Notes: generated by a model from the sequence alone, not told the origin. DNA of 64,000 nt from Blasia pusilla (GCA_050084515.1 CM114273.1:39060001-39124000), one strand, 5' to 3'. Positions 10,422-21,675 are shown, numbered from the stretch's first letter. Program-made: numbers and translations.

Positions 10422-10938
10422 TGTCACGTTCTTTAGGATAGATCGGTGAGATCTAGTAGATTGTCTTCAAGAGTAGTGGAGGACATGCCTAGGAGGTCGA
10501 GGATGACCTGCTGAGGCCCCGGGAAACCTGAGAGAGCAGGTTTCGCTTTCGTTTTGGCTCATTTGGAGCCATATTGAGAAACTTACTATTTTAGGTAAGT
10601 ACCATTTTGAGTATATGATCGACTTTCTATTTTTGGTAAGTGACACTTGACCTCCTACATCTGGTCAAGAGCCAAGGAGGTGACTTGGGAGAATAGGTTA
10701 CTATGGAGAGAGCTTGGGAGAGAGGAGGGGTATATATCCCAAGGAGAGAGAGTTTGAGAGCTCATTATCTCTTTGTTGAACCTCTTGGCATGAGGCGGCG
10801 GAGCTATGGTCCCTTGCCTTATGGGTGTAACCCAAGCCTCTCATTAGGAGAGTGGGTTTGGTTTGACATGAGAGAGAGTGCACACCTTTGAGAGCTATGG
10901 TGTGAGATTGTGTAGAGAGAGATTGGATCTTACTTTAT
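10422..10938 (+). repeat. Terminal repeat A2, element I
   Basis: 517 bp, the full-length partner of A1. It starts TGTCACG two bases (AC) after the CA end of B1, so the junction reads CA-AC-TG. It runs straight into B2. Confidence 0.9.
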
Positions 10939-11064
10939 TGGAGATATTTTGGTACTTCTTGTCTCGTTGTTTGGATGCCATGAACTAGCATGGGATTGTG
11001 CGTGTTTGTGTGTGTGTTTGGTGACAGAGATGTATGTTGTGTAACGATGTGTATACGCACGATA
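10939..11064 (+). repeat. Split repeat B2, element I
   Basis: 126 bp, second copy of B, forming the right end of the integrated element. The last base triplet is ATA where the other copies have ACA, probably a C-to-T change. Confidence 0.9.
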
Positions 11065-11068
11065 CTTA
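11065..11068. repeat. Target-site duplication, right copy (CTTA), element I
   Basis: CTTA directly after B2, equal to 719-722. Confidence 0.7.
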
Positions 11069-12718
11069 TTTTATTTCATTTATTTGAAAAATTTGGAAAT
11101 GCAACAAAATATTACTTTTACTAATTGCACTTACATAAATTTTGTTGTGCAGCTGTATATCAATAGAATGATTATACATTCAAATTTTACCATACCTTTG
11201 AGATACTTATACACCTATACCTTTTTCCAGCTAGGCAAATCTTCAAAAATTTGCCTTGCATGCATGTTGCATATATGACAATTACTTGAAATTTAAATAT
11301 GCTCAAGTGATAGGTGAATGTTCTACAATGATTCCAAACTATGGCAATTAATTGTTATATGTTTGAATAAAGTTTCATCCTCTACATATATGAATATGTT
11401 TGGAGGTAAGTTAGGTATTATTGTTGATGATATATGCTTTTTACTACCTACATGCAACCATAAGACTCTTAAATTATATTATGGTTATCATTTTTCTTCA
11501 TCAACTTTCCTTATGAAGATATCCACATATGAAAAAGTATACCGAGGCAACACTCTAATGACCTGCATCAACTTTAGTTCCTAAACTTGTAATTGGTTAG
11601 GTCATGTCTACCTTCTTATTGACATTAACAAGGATGCCTTGGTGATTATTCTACTTCAAAGAATGAGGAAAATCCAAGAAGCCACATCTATAATATTTAT
11701 CCATTCTTAAGATATCAACTTCTTTTAATGTTTTGGCTTTGGTGATACTTCAATCATCAAGATAGATATAAAATGAGATGCTCTTGGAATCCCAAAGTTC
11801 AACTCTTGGCTATTGATGATACTTTCATTCAACTTCCTTATACTACAATCGAATATGGTTGCACAAAAATGGATAAATTTGTCCCTAAAATAGACATGTT
11901 AGGACAAGTCTGGACATATCTAAGGATATGTATTGCAAGAGGTGGGCCCCACACTTATAGTTCATGGTGGGAGGGAGGGCAAGGATGAGAAGGGCAATAA
12001 GATGGGATGGAGTGGAAGGGGGGAGGATGGAACGAAAAAGTGCGCAACACGGAGGCAAGTGGGGAGAATGAGAAACAGGAGGGAGGTGGGTCTTACATGG
12101 ATAAGTCCTTCCATAGGACAAATATGGGCATGTTTTTATTTAGGGTTTAGAAAGATATAAGTCCACGGAAATTGACATGTCCGCGGATACAGACTTGGTC
12201 CACATGCAACCTTGCAATCAATTGCATCACCATGTATAGATATAATATCAAACTAAAAATCCAAGTTTCAAATGGACCTCAAGCTTTTGTAGTTCAACTT
12301 GTCCATAATAATGATGAAATAATATCTATTTTGGAATGCATTAAGTCCAATGTTCATATCTTAGGCATAACAAGGTCAAAGTTTGCTACTCTTAAATATG
12401 GTTCTAACCAAATATATTATAAGATAGAGGAAGTTTTTTCTTGTTCTTGGTAACTCTATGAAAATATGTTTAGGATTAAGGGTTTCATAAAATCCATTCA
12501 TCTACAAGCTCAAAAAAAATACTCTTGATAAGTTGTAATCATGTTTGTTGGTTTGTCAAGTATCCGAAAGGAAGCTTTGAGATTGAAATATGTTGATTTC
12601 AAAGAAACAAAAAAAATTGGGTCTTATTTCATGAAGAATAAGAATTGGCTAGATATGCATGATAAGACATGATATATGTATACCATTGAGTATACTTCTA
12701 GGTTTTATCCTCAATAAA
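11069..12718. other. AT-rich spacer between elements I and II
   Basis: Only short unrelated open frames; no domain seen. At about 12184-12216 the phrase GACTTGGTCCACATGCAACC resembles one at 22678-22709 on the far side of element II, perhaps ends of an older repeat family. Confidence 0.5.
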
Positions 12719-12722
12719 CGTG
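12719..12722. repeat. Target-site duplication, left copy (CGTG), element II
   Basis: CGTG directly before TGTCACG, repeated at 22414-22417 after the right end. Again 4 bp, like element I. Confidence 0.75.
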
Positions 12723-13090
12723 TGTCACGACCATACGGATTATGTTGTAGAGTATAGTGTGCTAGTAGAAGCCATACCTTATGTAGGACCGTAGTGGCTA
12801 GATAGAGATGCGGTTTCATACATAGGGTTGGGGGTTACTTAGTTGGGGGTGACTTTCCCAGTAGGGCCCGCTCTTAGATTGGAGGATATAGTATGGAGTG
12901 CACCCAAAGAACAGTCAGTTCTTTGAGTTGAGCCTGTTGCGTTGGGAGTTAGCCTTGGTAGTGAATAGAGCTCTTGGCTATGATTTTTCCCGCAAGCTTC
13001 GACCTAGATTCTCCCATCGTGGAGTGGGTTTGGCTCGATTTTATGTGATTCTATACGTTTTTTATGAAGGTAGGTCTTTCAAGGATTTCA
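12723..13090 (+). repeat. Terminal repeat A1, element II
   Basis: 368 bp from TGTCACGACC to GGATTTCA. Against A2 (350 bp) it carries an extra 18 bp near 12830, a tandem copy of a GTTGGGGG-containing phrase. Block B is absent on both sides. Confidence 0.88.
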
Positions 13091-14522
13091 CTCAAAGAAG
13101 TGAAGTAGATCGATGGTAGCTTCGATTGTAGATCAGTAGGATCTGGTTAGGGCTGATTGTGTACTCAGCCGTGGATGTTCGTGGCTTGTGGCCTATGTTG
13201 GAGGTGTGAATCTGGTGCGTGGTTGGTCGGGAAAGAAGTGCCTTGCTGAGAGCTTTCCAACGTGCTTTAGATCGCTGGATTTTGTCAAGGGAGTTGGAAG
13301 TTATCAAGGATTGAATATTCTGGTTCGTGTTTGATGGTTTTCTGATGTGGAGAGCTTGGAGTGCGGAAGCTCTGTTGAAGTTCATCCAGATCGGGTGAGA
13401 GGTTCCTGTTGCTACTTGTATTGTGATCTCGTGTGAACCTATTTGCTCGAGTGTGTGGAGCGTTGCGGATTTCTGTGTGCATGAAACTAGGCGGAAGCGC
13501 TGTCGGATTTGCGATTCTGGAGATGTATGGACAGCAAGTTTGTCTAATTTTTAGCTCAGAGTAAAAGCTTGGTTGTAGCTGATTTTTTGTGGAGAGATAG
13601 CTATGGTGGTCAATTGAATTTTGGTCGAAACAGATTCAACTTTGGTTGAGGATTTGTGGAGTAATTTCTGATCAAAATTTTATGGACTAGCTCAAGGTCT
13701 GGCTATGGTGGACAGCGGATTGGAGGGGTTGGTTGGTTGGTGACTTGTTCATTTTTGGAGACGCCTATCAAGGCAACTCGTGGTAGCTCGGGGCGAGTGG
13801 GCGTGAGAGGCGGAGCAAGGAGCAAGGAGCAAGGAGCAAGCAAGCAAGCTTGCTTGCTTGAGCGTGAGGCAGTTTTTGCAGGATTTGTGATTTGAGTGTT
13901 GCATAACTTATCACCCATCTTTGGGCTATTCGGCCTTGAAGACGCTTAACTGCTGAGTTCTTAACTATGCCAGTGTACACACTGGTGTAGCTCATTTGGT
14001 GCTGTTTTGGAGAGGTGTTAGGCACTTTATGCATCTCAGGTTTTTGGTTGATGGACCTCTAGCGCATAGTACGGTGTTGCCTCTCCATGCAGGTGATATT
14101 TTCAGGTGTTGCGAGTTCGACTACCACGTCATCGACCCGCGGCGGAGTAGCTATTGCGTTAGAATTGTGTGGTGGGTTTTGTGGATTCAGGGGGCACCAC
14201 GTTTGGTGGATTGTGTTACCTTGATTTCTATTTGCGATTGGAGGATTGTCGTTGGACTTCCTGTGTTTGGATCCCCTCCAGTGTTGCTTCTTGCTTGCGC
14301 GCCCATTTTTAGGGTTGACGCGTTGATTTCCAGAGTAGTGTTATTCCTGTGTGCTACCGGTAGTGAGGCTAGAGTGATGACTAGTACACTGTGGGAGGCT
14401 TCTTGTGGTGATGACAGGTTAGGTTGCCTACACCCATAGCTAGTAGAGCTAGAATAGTACAGCGACATCGACGTCACTTGGTTACTTAGTGGTGGTAATT
14501 TGGTGGTGGTGCGGCATCGACG
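13091..14522 (+). other. Non-coding leader of element II
   Basis: About 1.4 kb unrelated to the leader of I and III. No primer-binding site with a TGG start follows A1. It contains the AGCAAGG array and palindrome described separately. Open frames are short and unrecognised. Confidence 0.55.
13813..13860. repeat. AGCAAGG short array ending in a 24-bp perfect palindrome
   Basis: Three AGCAAGG-type units lead into a perfect self-complementary stretch at 13837-13860 made of three CAAG units facing three CTTG units. It can form a cruciform or RNA hairpin in the leader of element II. Confidence 0.7.
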
Positions 14523-16159
14523 TTGGTCATCACGGAGCTGTATGGTGGTCTGGTTGGGGATCGTGGTGCGGACAATGGTGGTTTTACACGGAGTGGATTG
14601 AGGTATCGGCTACCTTTTCCACTTCCGACGGTTGATGAAGAGGAGGACGAGGGTGTTCCAAACACCGAGTCTTCTACGTTGTTATCGAGTGTTGCAACTC
14701 CATTGATTTGGGACATGGACGGAATATATGGGGCCATGAAGGGCCCACGACGATACTCAGTGCAGTGGGCACCATTGAGTTTGAAGACTTCATGCAGGAG
14801 TTTGATACGTGGTGTGATATGCAGATGTTGCGGAACGCCACGTTGTTTACACCCTTCTTGGCTTGGAAGGGGTTGTTTTAGCACTTGGAAGGACCACCCA
14901 TGGATGATTACCATGAGTTTAGGAAGGACCATGTTGCTGAGATTGAGGTGTGGAGACAATATTGGTCTCCAGGCTATGTATCTATCACCTATGGTGGTAT
15001 TGGTAGTAGTGCTCCTACTATGCCAGCCAGCCCGACGTTGAGTGGTACGAGTACGAGCCGGAGTGGGGGTACCAGTGGAGATATCCATGGAGCTACTAGT
15101 GGGGGTACTAGTGGAGGTACTAGTGCCCCACCATCGTTCAGCCCGGTTGCAGAGTTCTTCAAGAGGTTGAAGAAGAACAATCAGGGAGTGAAGACAAAGA
15201 AGTTGAGGAGTCTTCAGGAATTTGAGCGAAAGACTAGTGAGAGTCTTCGTGAGGCATACACTCGTATGCGACGCTTGATTTCAGTTTCCCAAGGTGTGAC
15301 TGAGGCTCGGGCAGTCCAATTTTGGTATGGGATCTTGGACAGAGAGTTGCGCCGCAGGGTACGTGATGCTACTCTTATGAGTGATGATTCATCCACATTG
15401 ACCCATGTGTTTGCTCTATCTGAGAAGATTGAGCTTAACATGGTGAAGGAGAGAGTGGTGACATCCGCATTCAGTAGGGATACAACTACTACTTCTCATG
15501 TTCAGCAGCCCACCTCACAGTCTCGTAGTAGTGGTGGTGGTAGTAGTAGTAGTGGGAGTCGTGGGGGGTACACACGACCTCAGTCAGGTCCTAGAGGGAC
15601 ACTTGCGCATAGACCATTGCCTTCATTTGCTGCCCCGCAGCAAGGATAGTCATGTTGGACATGTGGAGGTGATCATGTTAGGAAGTTTTATCCCCAAGAG
15701 GATGGGAGACGGACTTTGGAGGATGGGCCTCAGTCGGCCCCAACTCAGTGTGATCATTGCGGGAGACTAGGTCATCCTCGAGAGCGTTGCTTTGATGTTC
15801 ATCCAAAGTTGAGATCAGGCCGCGGCCGTGGTGGAGTAGCTCCGAGAGGCCGAGGTGGTAGAGGTGGTAGGGGTGGTAGAGGTGGACCATTGGTTGGAGA
15901 GCCTACAGTGGCTACCCCTACCACTACGACAGAGTCAACTATGGCTGCCAGGATTGAGCAGTTGGAGCAAAAGTTGGCTACTATGGCTGATATCCAGCAT
16001 AGATCAGGTTCGGGAGCAGGGGCTTCCACCTCTTATGGAGGGGATTATCTCTCATATATGGCGAGTGTATCACAGGTTGAGGCATCAACTGCAGTTACGA
16101 GAGGAGCCATTCAAGCGTCAGAGCCACGTGGTGCTACTGTGGAGTTGGACCCATAGAGG
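14523..16159 (+). pseudogene. gag: Gag-like region, element II
   Basis: The N-terminal part has FTRSGLRYRLPF and an acidic DEEEDEG stretch, then after a frameshift VGTIEFEDFMQEFDTW and, past a stop, LEGPPMDDYHEF. The core (14885-15649) has FERKTSESLREAYTRM and VSQGVTEARAVQFWYG, matching element I. A Ser/Gly-rich tail follows. The first knuckle is degraded (CWTCGGDHVRKFY, last Cys now Tyr); the second, CDHCGRLGHPRERC, is intact. Then come a GRGG-repeat basic stretch and a predicted short coiled coil, ARIEQLEQKLATM. A stop in place of Gln (DPQRGEAR in element I) ends the frame at 16156. Confidence 0.8.
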
Positions 16160-17240
16160 GGTGAGGCTCGGAGGCAGGCTAGGCTTCCCCAGTCATTCTT
16201 GTTGTCTGAGGTGCTTAGGACTCCATCCATGGTTCCTACGCAGCCTATTGAGCTGATAGTGGGGACTGAGGCATCTACATTGCGTGTAGTAGACACGGAT
16301 GCAGCATCTAGTGTAGTATTGCGGATGGCAACTTCAGTGTTGGGATCCCCATTGTTTTCGGCCACGGAACTGATGGCTTTAGGAGTTGACTTAGCTCTTG
16401 TATTTCAGCTAGCAGCCACGTTGTGTGAACGTGGGGGTATTACTGCTACACGTGCTGAGGTGGATGAGGGTGTTGCGGTGGAGCGGCCCTCTATGTCAGG
16501 TATAGCATTGAGTACCAGTGCTACTTGGCAGGCAGCACCGGTGAAGATGGATGCATTACCAGCCCGGCCAGCCATTGATCGTGAGAGCCTTACACTTGGT
16601 GTATGTATGTTGGACAACTGGAGTGGGATATTCCGATTGGTGAGTCCTACAAGACAAGTGTATAGACCAGATAGAGTCTTGTTAGACTCTGGTGCCCAAC
16701 CTTTGATGTTGGGAAAGGCGACATGTATTGGTTTGGGTATTCAGAGGTCAGAGCTTGAGCCTTGCCCATTCCAGATTCAAACATCACTTGGAGGAGCCAA
16801 TGATAGGTCTCAATTCATGACACGGGAGAAATTTTCTATACAATTGTGACCAGATCATGCGACTGATAGCTCCCGGTTGGGAGTACCTGTAGTGGTCAGA
16901 TCAGCCGAGTCGTATGATGTACTAGTTGGAGGAGTAGTATTGTACCCGATGGGTTTTCAGATGGATTACTGGACTGAGACAACGTCTTATAGACATGGTT
17001 GGCAGTCCGGGGATGGACGTATGAGCCAAGTTCCTGTGAGATCTATTTATGGGGCTCGACTAGGAGGGTCTTTCCCAACAGTGTTAGCATCTGTGGTTGG
17101 TTTTAGTGGAGTAGTCACTTGGCCAGGAGACTTTTTGGAGGGTAATGTTTCTGCTATGGATTCTCCTGTGCATGAGGAGGTCCCTAGTTTTGCAGCAGTG
17201 GCATCCTCATCCTTGGATGTGCCACTTTGGAGTTAAGGCG
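16160..17240 (+). pseudogene. Retropepsin-like protease region, element II
   Basis: The frame 16199-16849 ends in the aspartic protease with the intact active-site phrase RVLLDSGAQPLMLGKA (about 16672-16720). A stop at about 16849 and re-entry at 16877 lead to ESYDVLVGGVVLYPMGF, the probable flap and C-terminal part. A Pro-rich linker leads toward the methyltransferase. This is the best-preserved protease of the three elements and supports calling the region a retropepsin. Confidence 0.75.
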
Positions 17241-17388
17241 GTGCACTACGGTAGGAGGCTTGGTGTGAGGCTGTTATACCTCACAAGGAAGAGGAGGCCC
17301 CACGGCGGACTCCTACTTCTAGTCCAGTTGGGTTATCCCCTTTGGATACTACACCCATTGTATGGCAATATCCACCGGAGGGCATTTG

Positions 17389-18330
17389 TGTGTTAGATCT
17401 CTTTGGTGGGATTAGCACTGGTTTGGCTGCAGTGTTGTAGGCCGGTATTCCTGTGCGGAGATAGGTGTATGTGGAGCGAGATGAGACGGCCGAGAGAGTC
17501 TCATCTCGACATATTGGTCAGTTGATGCGGAGATATCTTGAGTTGTTGCCGCTATCAGCTATTTGTGGGTACCATCGTGCTTTGCCATCACACATTGCAT
17601 TGTTGGGGCGCATGACCTTGAGAGGGTTGGTCCTATGGATTTGGTGATTGCTGGATGGCCATGTTTGGGTCATACACGTGCTGGTCGTGGTGAGGGATTA
17701 CACGACCCTAGATCTCGATTGTTTTGGGAGATGTTACGGATGTTAAGACATCTTCAGGTTCATCAGGCACGTGCTCGAGCTTACATTCTCGAGAATGTTC
17801 CATTGTTGGGTGACACTCGGACCCGGATGATGGCAAGTGTTCATGAGGTGCGGTCTTGGATTGGACCTGCGGTGTTGTTGGATGCAGTGCGAGTTGGTTC
17901 GCGTGCACATCGCCCATGCTTGTGGTGGACAAACTTGTTGCCTAGGGAGGTTCTACGTCGAGCATATGATGCAGTGCAGCGGGATCCTTGCCTTACAGTG
18001 GATAGTATCTTGGATACAGGGCGACTTTCTCAAGTGATGAGGGTTATTGTTTGGTCACCCATAGCAGTGGTGAACTGTGTGGGCCAGCCGAGGATGGCAC
18101 TACCCACATTTATGAGTTTTCCCTCGTCACATGCCTACAGGGAAGGTGGTCCCGGGCTTGTATGGGATTCTCATGTGCGACAGTTGGTGGAGCCTAACGC
18201 TGATGAGAGAGAGCGTGCGATGGGATTTGCTACTGGTATGACAGCAGTTGCTTTCATTTCTGAGGCTTCACGACGTCATGTGTTGGGTCAGGCCATGAAC
18301 CTGAATTGTTTGACTTGGATTTTGAGTCTT
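17389..18330 (+). pseudogene. DNMT3-like cytosine-5 DNA methyltransferase domain, element II
   Basis: The best preserved copy. Motif I is VLDLFGGISTGLAAVL (17389-17436) with an intact FGG; motif II, YVERDETAERVSSRH; motif IV, IAGWPCLGHTRAGRGEG with the catalytic Cys (about 17645-17695) and DPRSRLFWEMLRML; motif VI, YILENVPLLGDT (about 17783-17818); motif VIII, GSRAHRPCLWWTNLL (about 17896-17940); tail, NADERERAMGFATGMT and RRHVLGQAMNLN (about 18197-18305). From 17563 the frame is open for 337 residues. Defects: TAG after AAVL, a stop before VYVERD, and loss of one G in a G run near 17606. The residue after Pro-Cys is Leu where element I has Gln. It would methylate DNA if expressed as part of Pol. 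Confidence 0.88.
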
Positions 18331-18582
18331 GGTATGGCCGAGCAGCGTCGACTTCGGACTATGTCTGTGGGTCTTCCACCCCTTGTAATGAGCTCGATGG
18401 CTACCGGGACGGTAGAGGCATCGGCTGGGGGCGGGGAGAGTAGTATTTTGCATCCTTGGAGGAAATGGGATGTTATGGCTGGGCATGTGGAGTTGGTTGC
18501 TCATGCTGGTGGAGGAGTTATTTGCTCAGATGATGGTGTAGCTAAGGGTGTACCATCTTGTGAGGGGGTTGCGTAGCAACCA

Positions 18583-19674
18583 ATGGCATCGTCCTCTCCC
18601 TCTAGTGTGCCAGTGGAGGAGACTTGGGAGCCATTACTTGGGCCCAAGCTTACAGGAGGTGAGAAACAACGCTTGACACAGTTCCTACGTGCTTATAGGA
18701 GTTGTTTTGCCTTTAGCATGAAGGAGTTGGGTGCTTTGGTTGGACCTGGTATACGGATTGATTTGGCTAGTGATATGCCAATCTTTCGTCGTCCCTATCG
18801 ATATAGTGATATGGAGAGGGACCTGATTTAGAGTAGGACGTTGGACCTTTTGGAGGCTTGATTAGTGGAGTTGTCGCATGGAGAGTATGCATCAGCCACT
18901 GTCATGCCTGCTAAAAAGGATATGCATGGCAACTACACGGATAGGCGGATGTGTGGAGATTACCGTCCTATCAATCGGCAAACCAAGGCCGATAGGTATG
19001 CCATGCCTACACCTGAGGAGATCTTTGATGTGGTGGGACAGGCAAATATTTTCAGTACTTTGGATCTTCGGGCAAGATACCATCAATTGCCGATTCGGGA
19101 GAGTGACAAGGCCAAGACAACATTTTGGGGTGTCAACTCTCATGGAAAGGATTTTTTGTACCAGTGGAAATTCTTACCCTTTGGATTGAAGAATGCACTT
19201 GCCGAGTTTCAGAGAGTGATGGACAGGATCCTAGCAGGGTTGGATTTTTTTTGGTGTTACATTGATGATATCTTGGTGTTCAGTAACACAGTGGAGGAGC
19301 ATCAGATACATTTGAGCGGTTGAAAGCTCATGGTCTACGTTTGCATCCAGGAAAGTGTAAGTTCTTCCATGAGGATGTTGAGTACTTGGGTCATGTGATT
19401 TATCGAGGTGGTTTGGGAGTTCAGCAAGCAAAGGTGGAGGCTATTGCACTTATTCCGCATCCCGTAGATGTGAGTAGAGTTCGGGCATTCATGGGATTGG
19501 CGAACTACTATCGGAGGTATGTGAAGGGATTTAGTGCTATGGCAAAGCCTTTGAACCAATTGCTGAAATCAGATCAAGAGTGGCACTTGGGAGATGATCA
19601 GGAGAGAGCTTTTGTGGAGCTTAAGGCCCAGTTGGTGGCGGCGCCTATCTTGAGGAGACCTATCAGAGGGCGCC
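18583..19674 (+). pseudogene. Ty3/gypsy reverse transcriptase, element II
   Basis: EETWEPLLGPKLTGGE opens the domain; RRPYRYSDMERDLI, DRRMCGDYRPIN, FSTLDLRARYHQLPI, FLPFGLKNALAEFQ and CYIDDILVFS (about 19255-19280) follow. The frame breaks near 19320, where 13-14 bases of the VEEHEXHLEEVFERL segment are missing, and resumes with AHGLRLHPGKCKFF. Stops at 18828 and 18859 are in place of Gln or similar codons. Confidence 0.88.
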
Positions 19675-20035
19675 CATTTTAGTTACACACTGATTGGAGT
19701 AGGTTGGGACTTGGAGCGGTGTTGACATAACATGATGATGAGCACATGGAGTTTGTGGTGGCCTATGCAAGTCGTTCGAATAATGCAGTGGAGTCGCGCT
19801 TTAGTTCATATGAGGGAGAGTGCTTGGCAGTAGTGTGGGCTGTGGCACACTTTAGGTGTTACTTGTTTGGCACACAATTTACCCTTGTTACTGATTACCA
19901 GCCGCTCAAGTGGTTGATGGAGTCTGACAAGCTTAAAGGGAAGCTTGCACGGTGGGCTCTTATCTTACAGAGTATGACTTCGGGTGGTACATAGACCTGG
20001 AGTTGCCAACCTTGATGCTGATGGGTTGAGTAGGA
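19675..20035 (+). pseudogene. RNase H domain, element II
   Basis: LHTDWSRLGLGAVLT, YEGECLAVVWAVAHFR and VTDYQPLKWLM carry the acidic catalytic residues. Stops follow RPF (TAG at about 19680) and GAVLT (TAA at about 19728), both where element I keeps Gln. A small deletion near 19970 shifts the frame. Confidence 0.82.
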
Positions 20036-20224
20036 ACCCATGTACTAGCCAAGAGGATGCAACTGGGGCTAGATGGCATGGCGAGGTTGATGAGGAGATG
20101 GTGCCAGGTTGGCATGCATCCATCTTTTTATGTTGGTTAGGGGTGGACTCTAGTATGGAGGACCACATGACATCTTACTCTAGTCAAAGGGTAGATGGCC
20201 AGCCTTCAGATCCTAAGGTTGGAG

Positions 20225-21490
20225 ATGGCGGTACAGATCAGCGTGATATTCATGATGATGCGTTGGTGTTGGAGTTCCTACGGACCAGTAGGGTGCAAGG
20301 CATAGTGAGTGCCAAGGAGCGAGACCATGTTCTTCAACGTGCGAAGAGGTATCGATTGGAGGGAACACATATTCTCCGTGTGTGGGAGGATGGTAGAGTA
20401 GGAGTAGTGCCCCATTTGGCTCAGAGAGAGCGCATTGTGCGACATGCCCATGAGGAGTTGGGACATTTTGGGGTAAAGCGTACGTATAGCTTACTCCTTG
20501 GTCAGTATTGGTGGCGTGGCATGCATACTCGGTACAAGCGATTCTTTGTCACGTTGTATGGTTTGTGACCGGGTGAGGGCATCATTCAATGCCCCTACAC
20601 CACGTTACACCCCTTTCCTATTATGGGGTTGGGTTACCGTTGGAGTGTGGACTTTTGGATCGTTACCGTTGGTATGCGACATCATCGATATGTGTTGGTG
20701 ATGGTGGATCAGTTCTCCAAGTGGATTGAGTTGGTGGCATTACCTGACAAGGCAAGTGAGGGAACGGCGTACGCGTTTCTTGATAGAGTGCTTAGTCATT
20801 TTGGTGCACCGGTGAAGTCTTGACCGACCGAGTCTGAGTTTCAGGGTGAGTTTGGTCTTGTGTGACAAGGCGTTGATTGATCATCGGACCACGTCTCGAG
20901 ATCATCCAGGGGCCGATGGTTTGGCTGAGCATGTGGTTGAGGACGGTGAAGAGGGCATTGCGCAAGTATGGCCTCTGAAGGACATCTTGAGACCAGGATA
21001 TTCGTTGCCATGGTTAGCCATGGGGTATAGGTTCAGTCGCCAAGCATCCTTGGCTTCCTTCTCACCTTATTTTCTATTATACGGCCAAGATCCAGACTTG
21101 CCAATAGCAATTCGTCGGGAGTCTAGTGAGGTGGTGAACCTTGATGACCCAGAGATGTGGATGAGGGTGTGTTCTCAGCGGGCAAAGCTCTTTCGGAGAG
21201 TTATGCCAACAGCCTTTGAGAATCTTGCCATTGCTCAACATAGAGATACGTTGTGGTATGTAACCATTCGGGGTGGAGGTTATCGACCATCGATTTATAG
21301 GTTCCATGTAGGGGACTATGTCTATTTTCAGCAGATTGCACCGACAACGTTGGATGTGACGGCAGGCCGCACTATTTTATGAGTGCGCGAGGTGTTAGCT
21401 TCTAGAGTTCTCATGTTGGAGGGTCGTGATGGAGTTGTTTGGAAGGACCATGTGCGTTATTGTGCGCCATGTCATCTTCCAAATGTGGAT
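20225..21490 (+). pseudogene. HHCC/DDE integrase, element II, catalytic Glu lost
   Basis: The zinc finger shows HAHEELGHFGVKRT and CMVCDRV. The first catalytic Asp is in YRWSVDF. The second lies near 20825 in a frameshifted VLTD phrase. The expected Glu is changed: HPGADGLAE stands where elements I and III have EADGLAE, a GAG-to-GGG change at about 20910. Gly cannot hold the metal ion, so strand transfer should be abolished even without the frameshifts. The C-terminal tail keeps REVLASRVLMLEG and DHVRYCAPCHLP. Confidence 0.82.
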
Positions 21491-21536
21491 GGTACTATTG
21501 ACCCAAGCTTAGCCATGATACGTGCTAGCTTGGGGT

Positions 21537-21675
21537 GCATGTTGTGTGGGTCTGTTGGTAACGCAGCTCGTATGTTGGTGTGTGATCGGTGTTCTAGGGG
21601 TTGGCACATGATGTGTTTGACTCCACGTATGGATGTTGTTCGTATTGGAAGGTGAGTTTTTCCTCGATGTATTTA
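21537..21675 (+). pseudogene. PHD finger, element II, degenerate end
   Basis: CMLC, MLVCDRC and SRGWHMMC are intact, but the last zinc pair reads VFPRC in place of MCPRC after a stop at about 21653, so one Cys is lost. Same place as in element I, directly after the integrase tail. Confidence 0.78.

Larger units (their letters stand above)
723..11064 (+). mobile_element. Ty3/gypsy-type retroelement I with DNMT and PHD domains and split terminal repeats
   Basis: A 10.3-kb decayed retrotransposon in plus orientation. Order: A1 repeat (723-1225), non-coding leader, Gag with two zinc knuckles, aspartic protease, DNMT3-like methyltransferase, reverse transcriptase, RNase H, HHCC/DDE integrase, PHD finger, polypurine tract, then B1 (10294-10419), A2 (10422-10938) and B2 (10939-11064). 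Termini are TGTC and GATA (GACA mutated), flanked by the 4-bp duplication CTTA. The reading frame is interrupted by many stops and several frameshifts, so this copy is not autonomous. Element III is the same subfamily and element II a sister subfamily. The domain set is read directly from translated motifs; the split-repeat structure is read from direct comparison of the four terminal blocks. Confidence 0.92.

Noticed and set aside
723-11064. Classing the elements as DIRS/PAT-type because of the split repeats
   Set aside because: A DDE integrase with HHCC finger is encoded, no tyrosine recombinase motif is visible, and elements I and II have target duplications.
10294-11064. Explaining B-A-B as an assembly error or a one-off tandem duplication
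   Set aside because: The same arrangement occurs in three separate elements of two subfamilies with different repeat sequences, and B1/B2 differ by several substitutions within each element.
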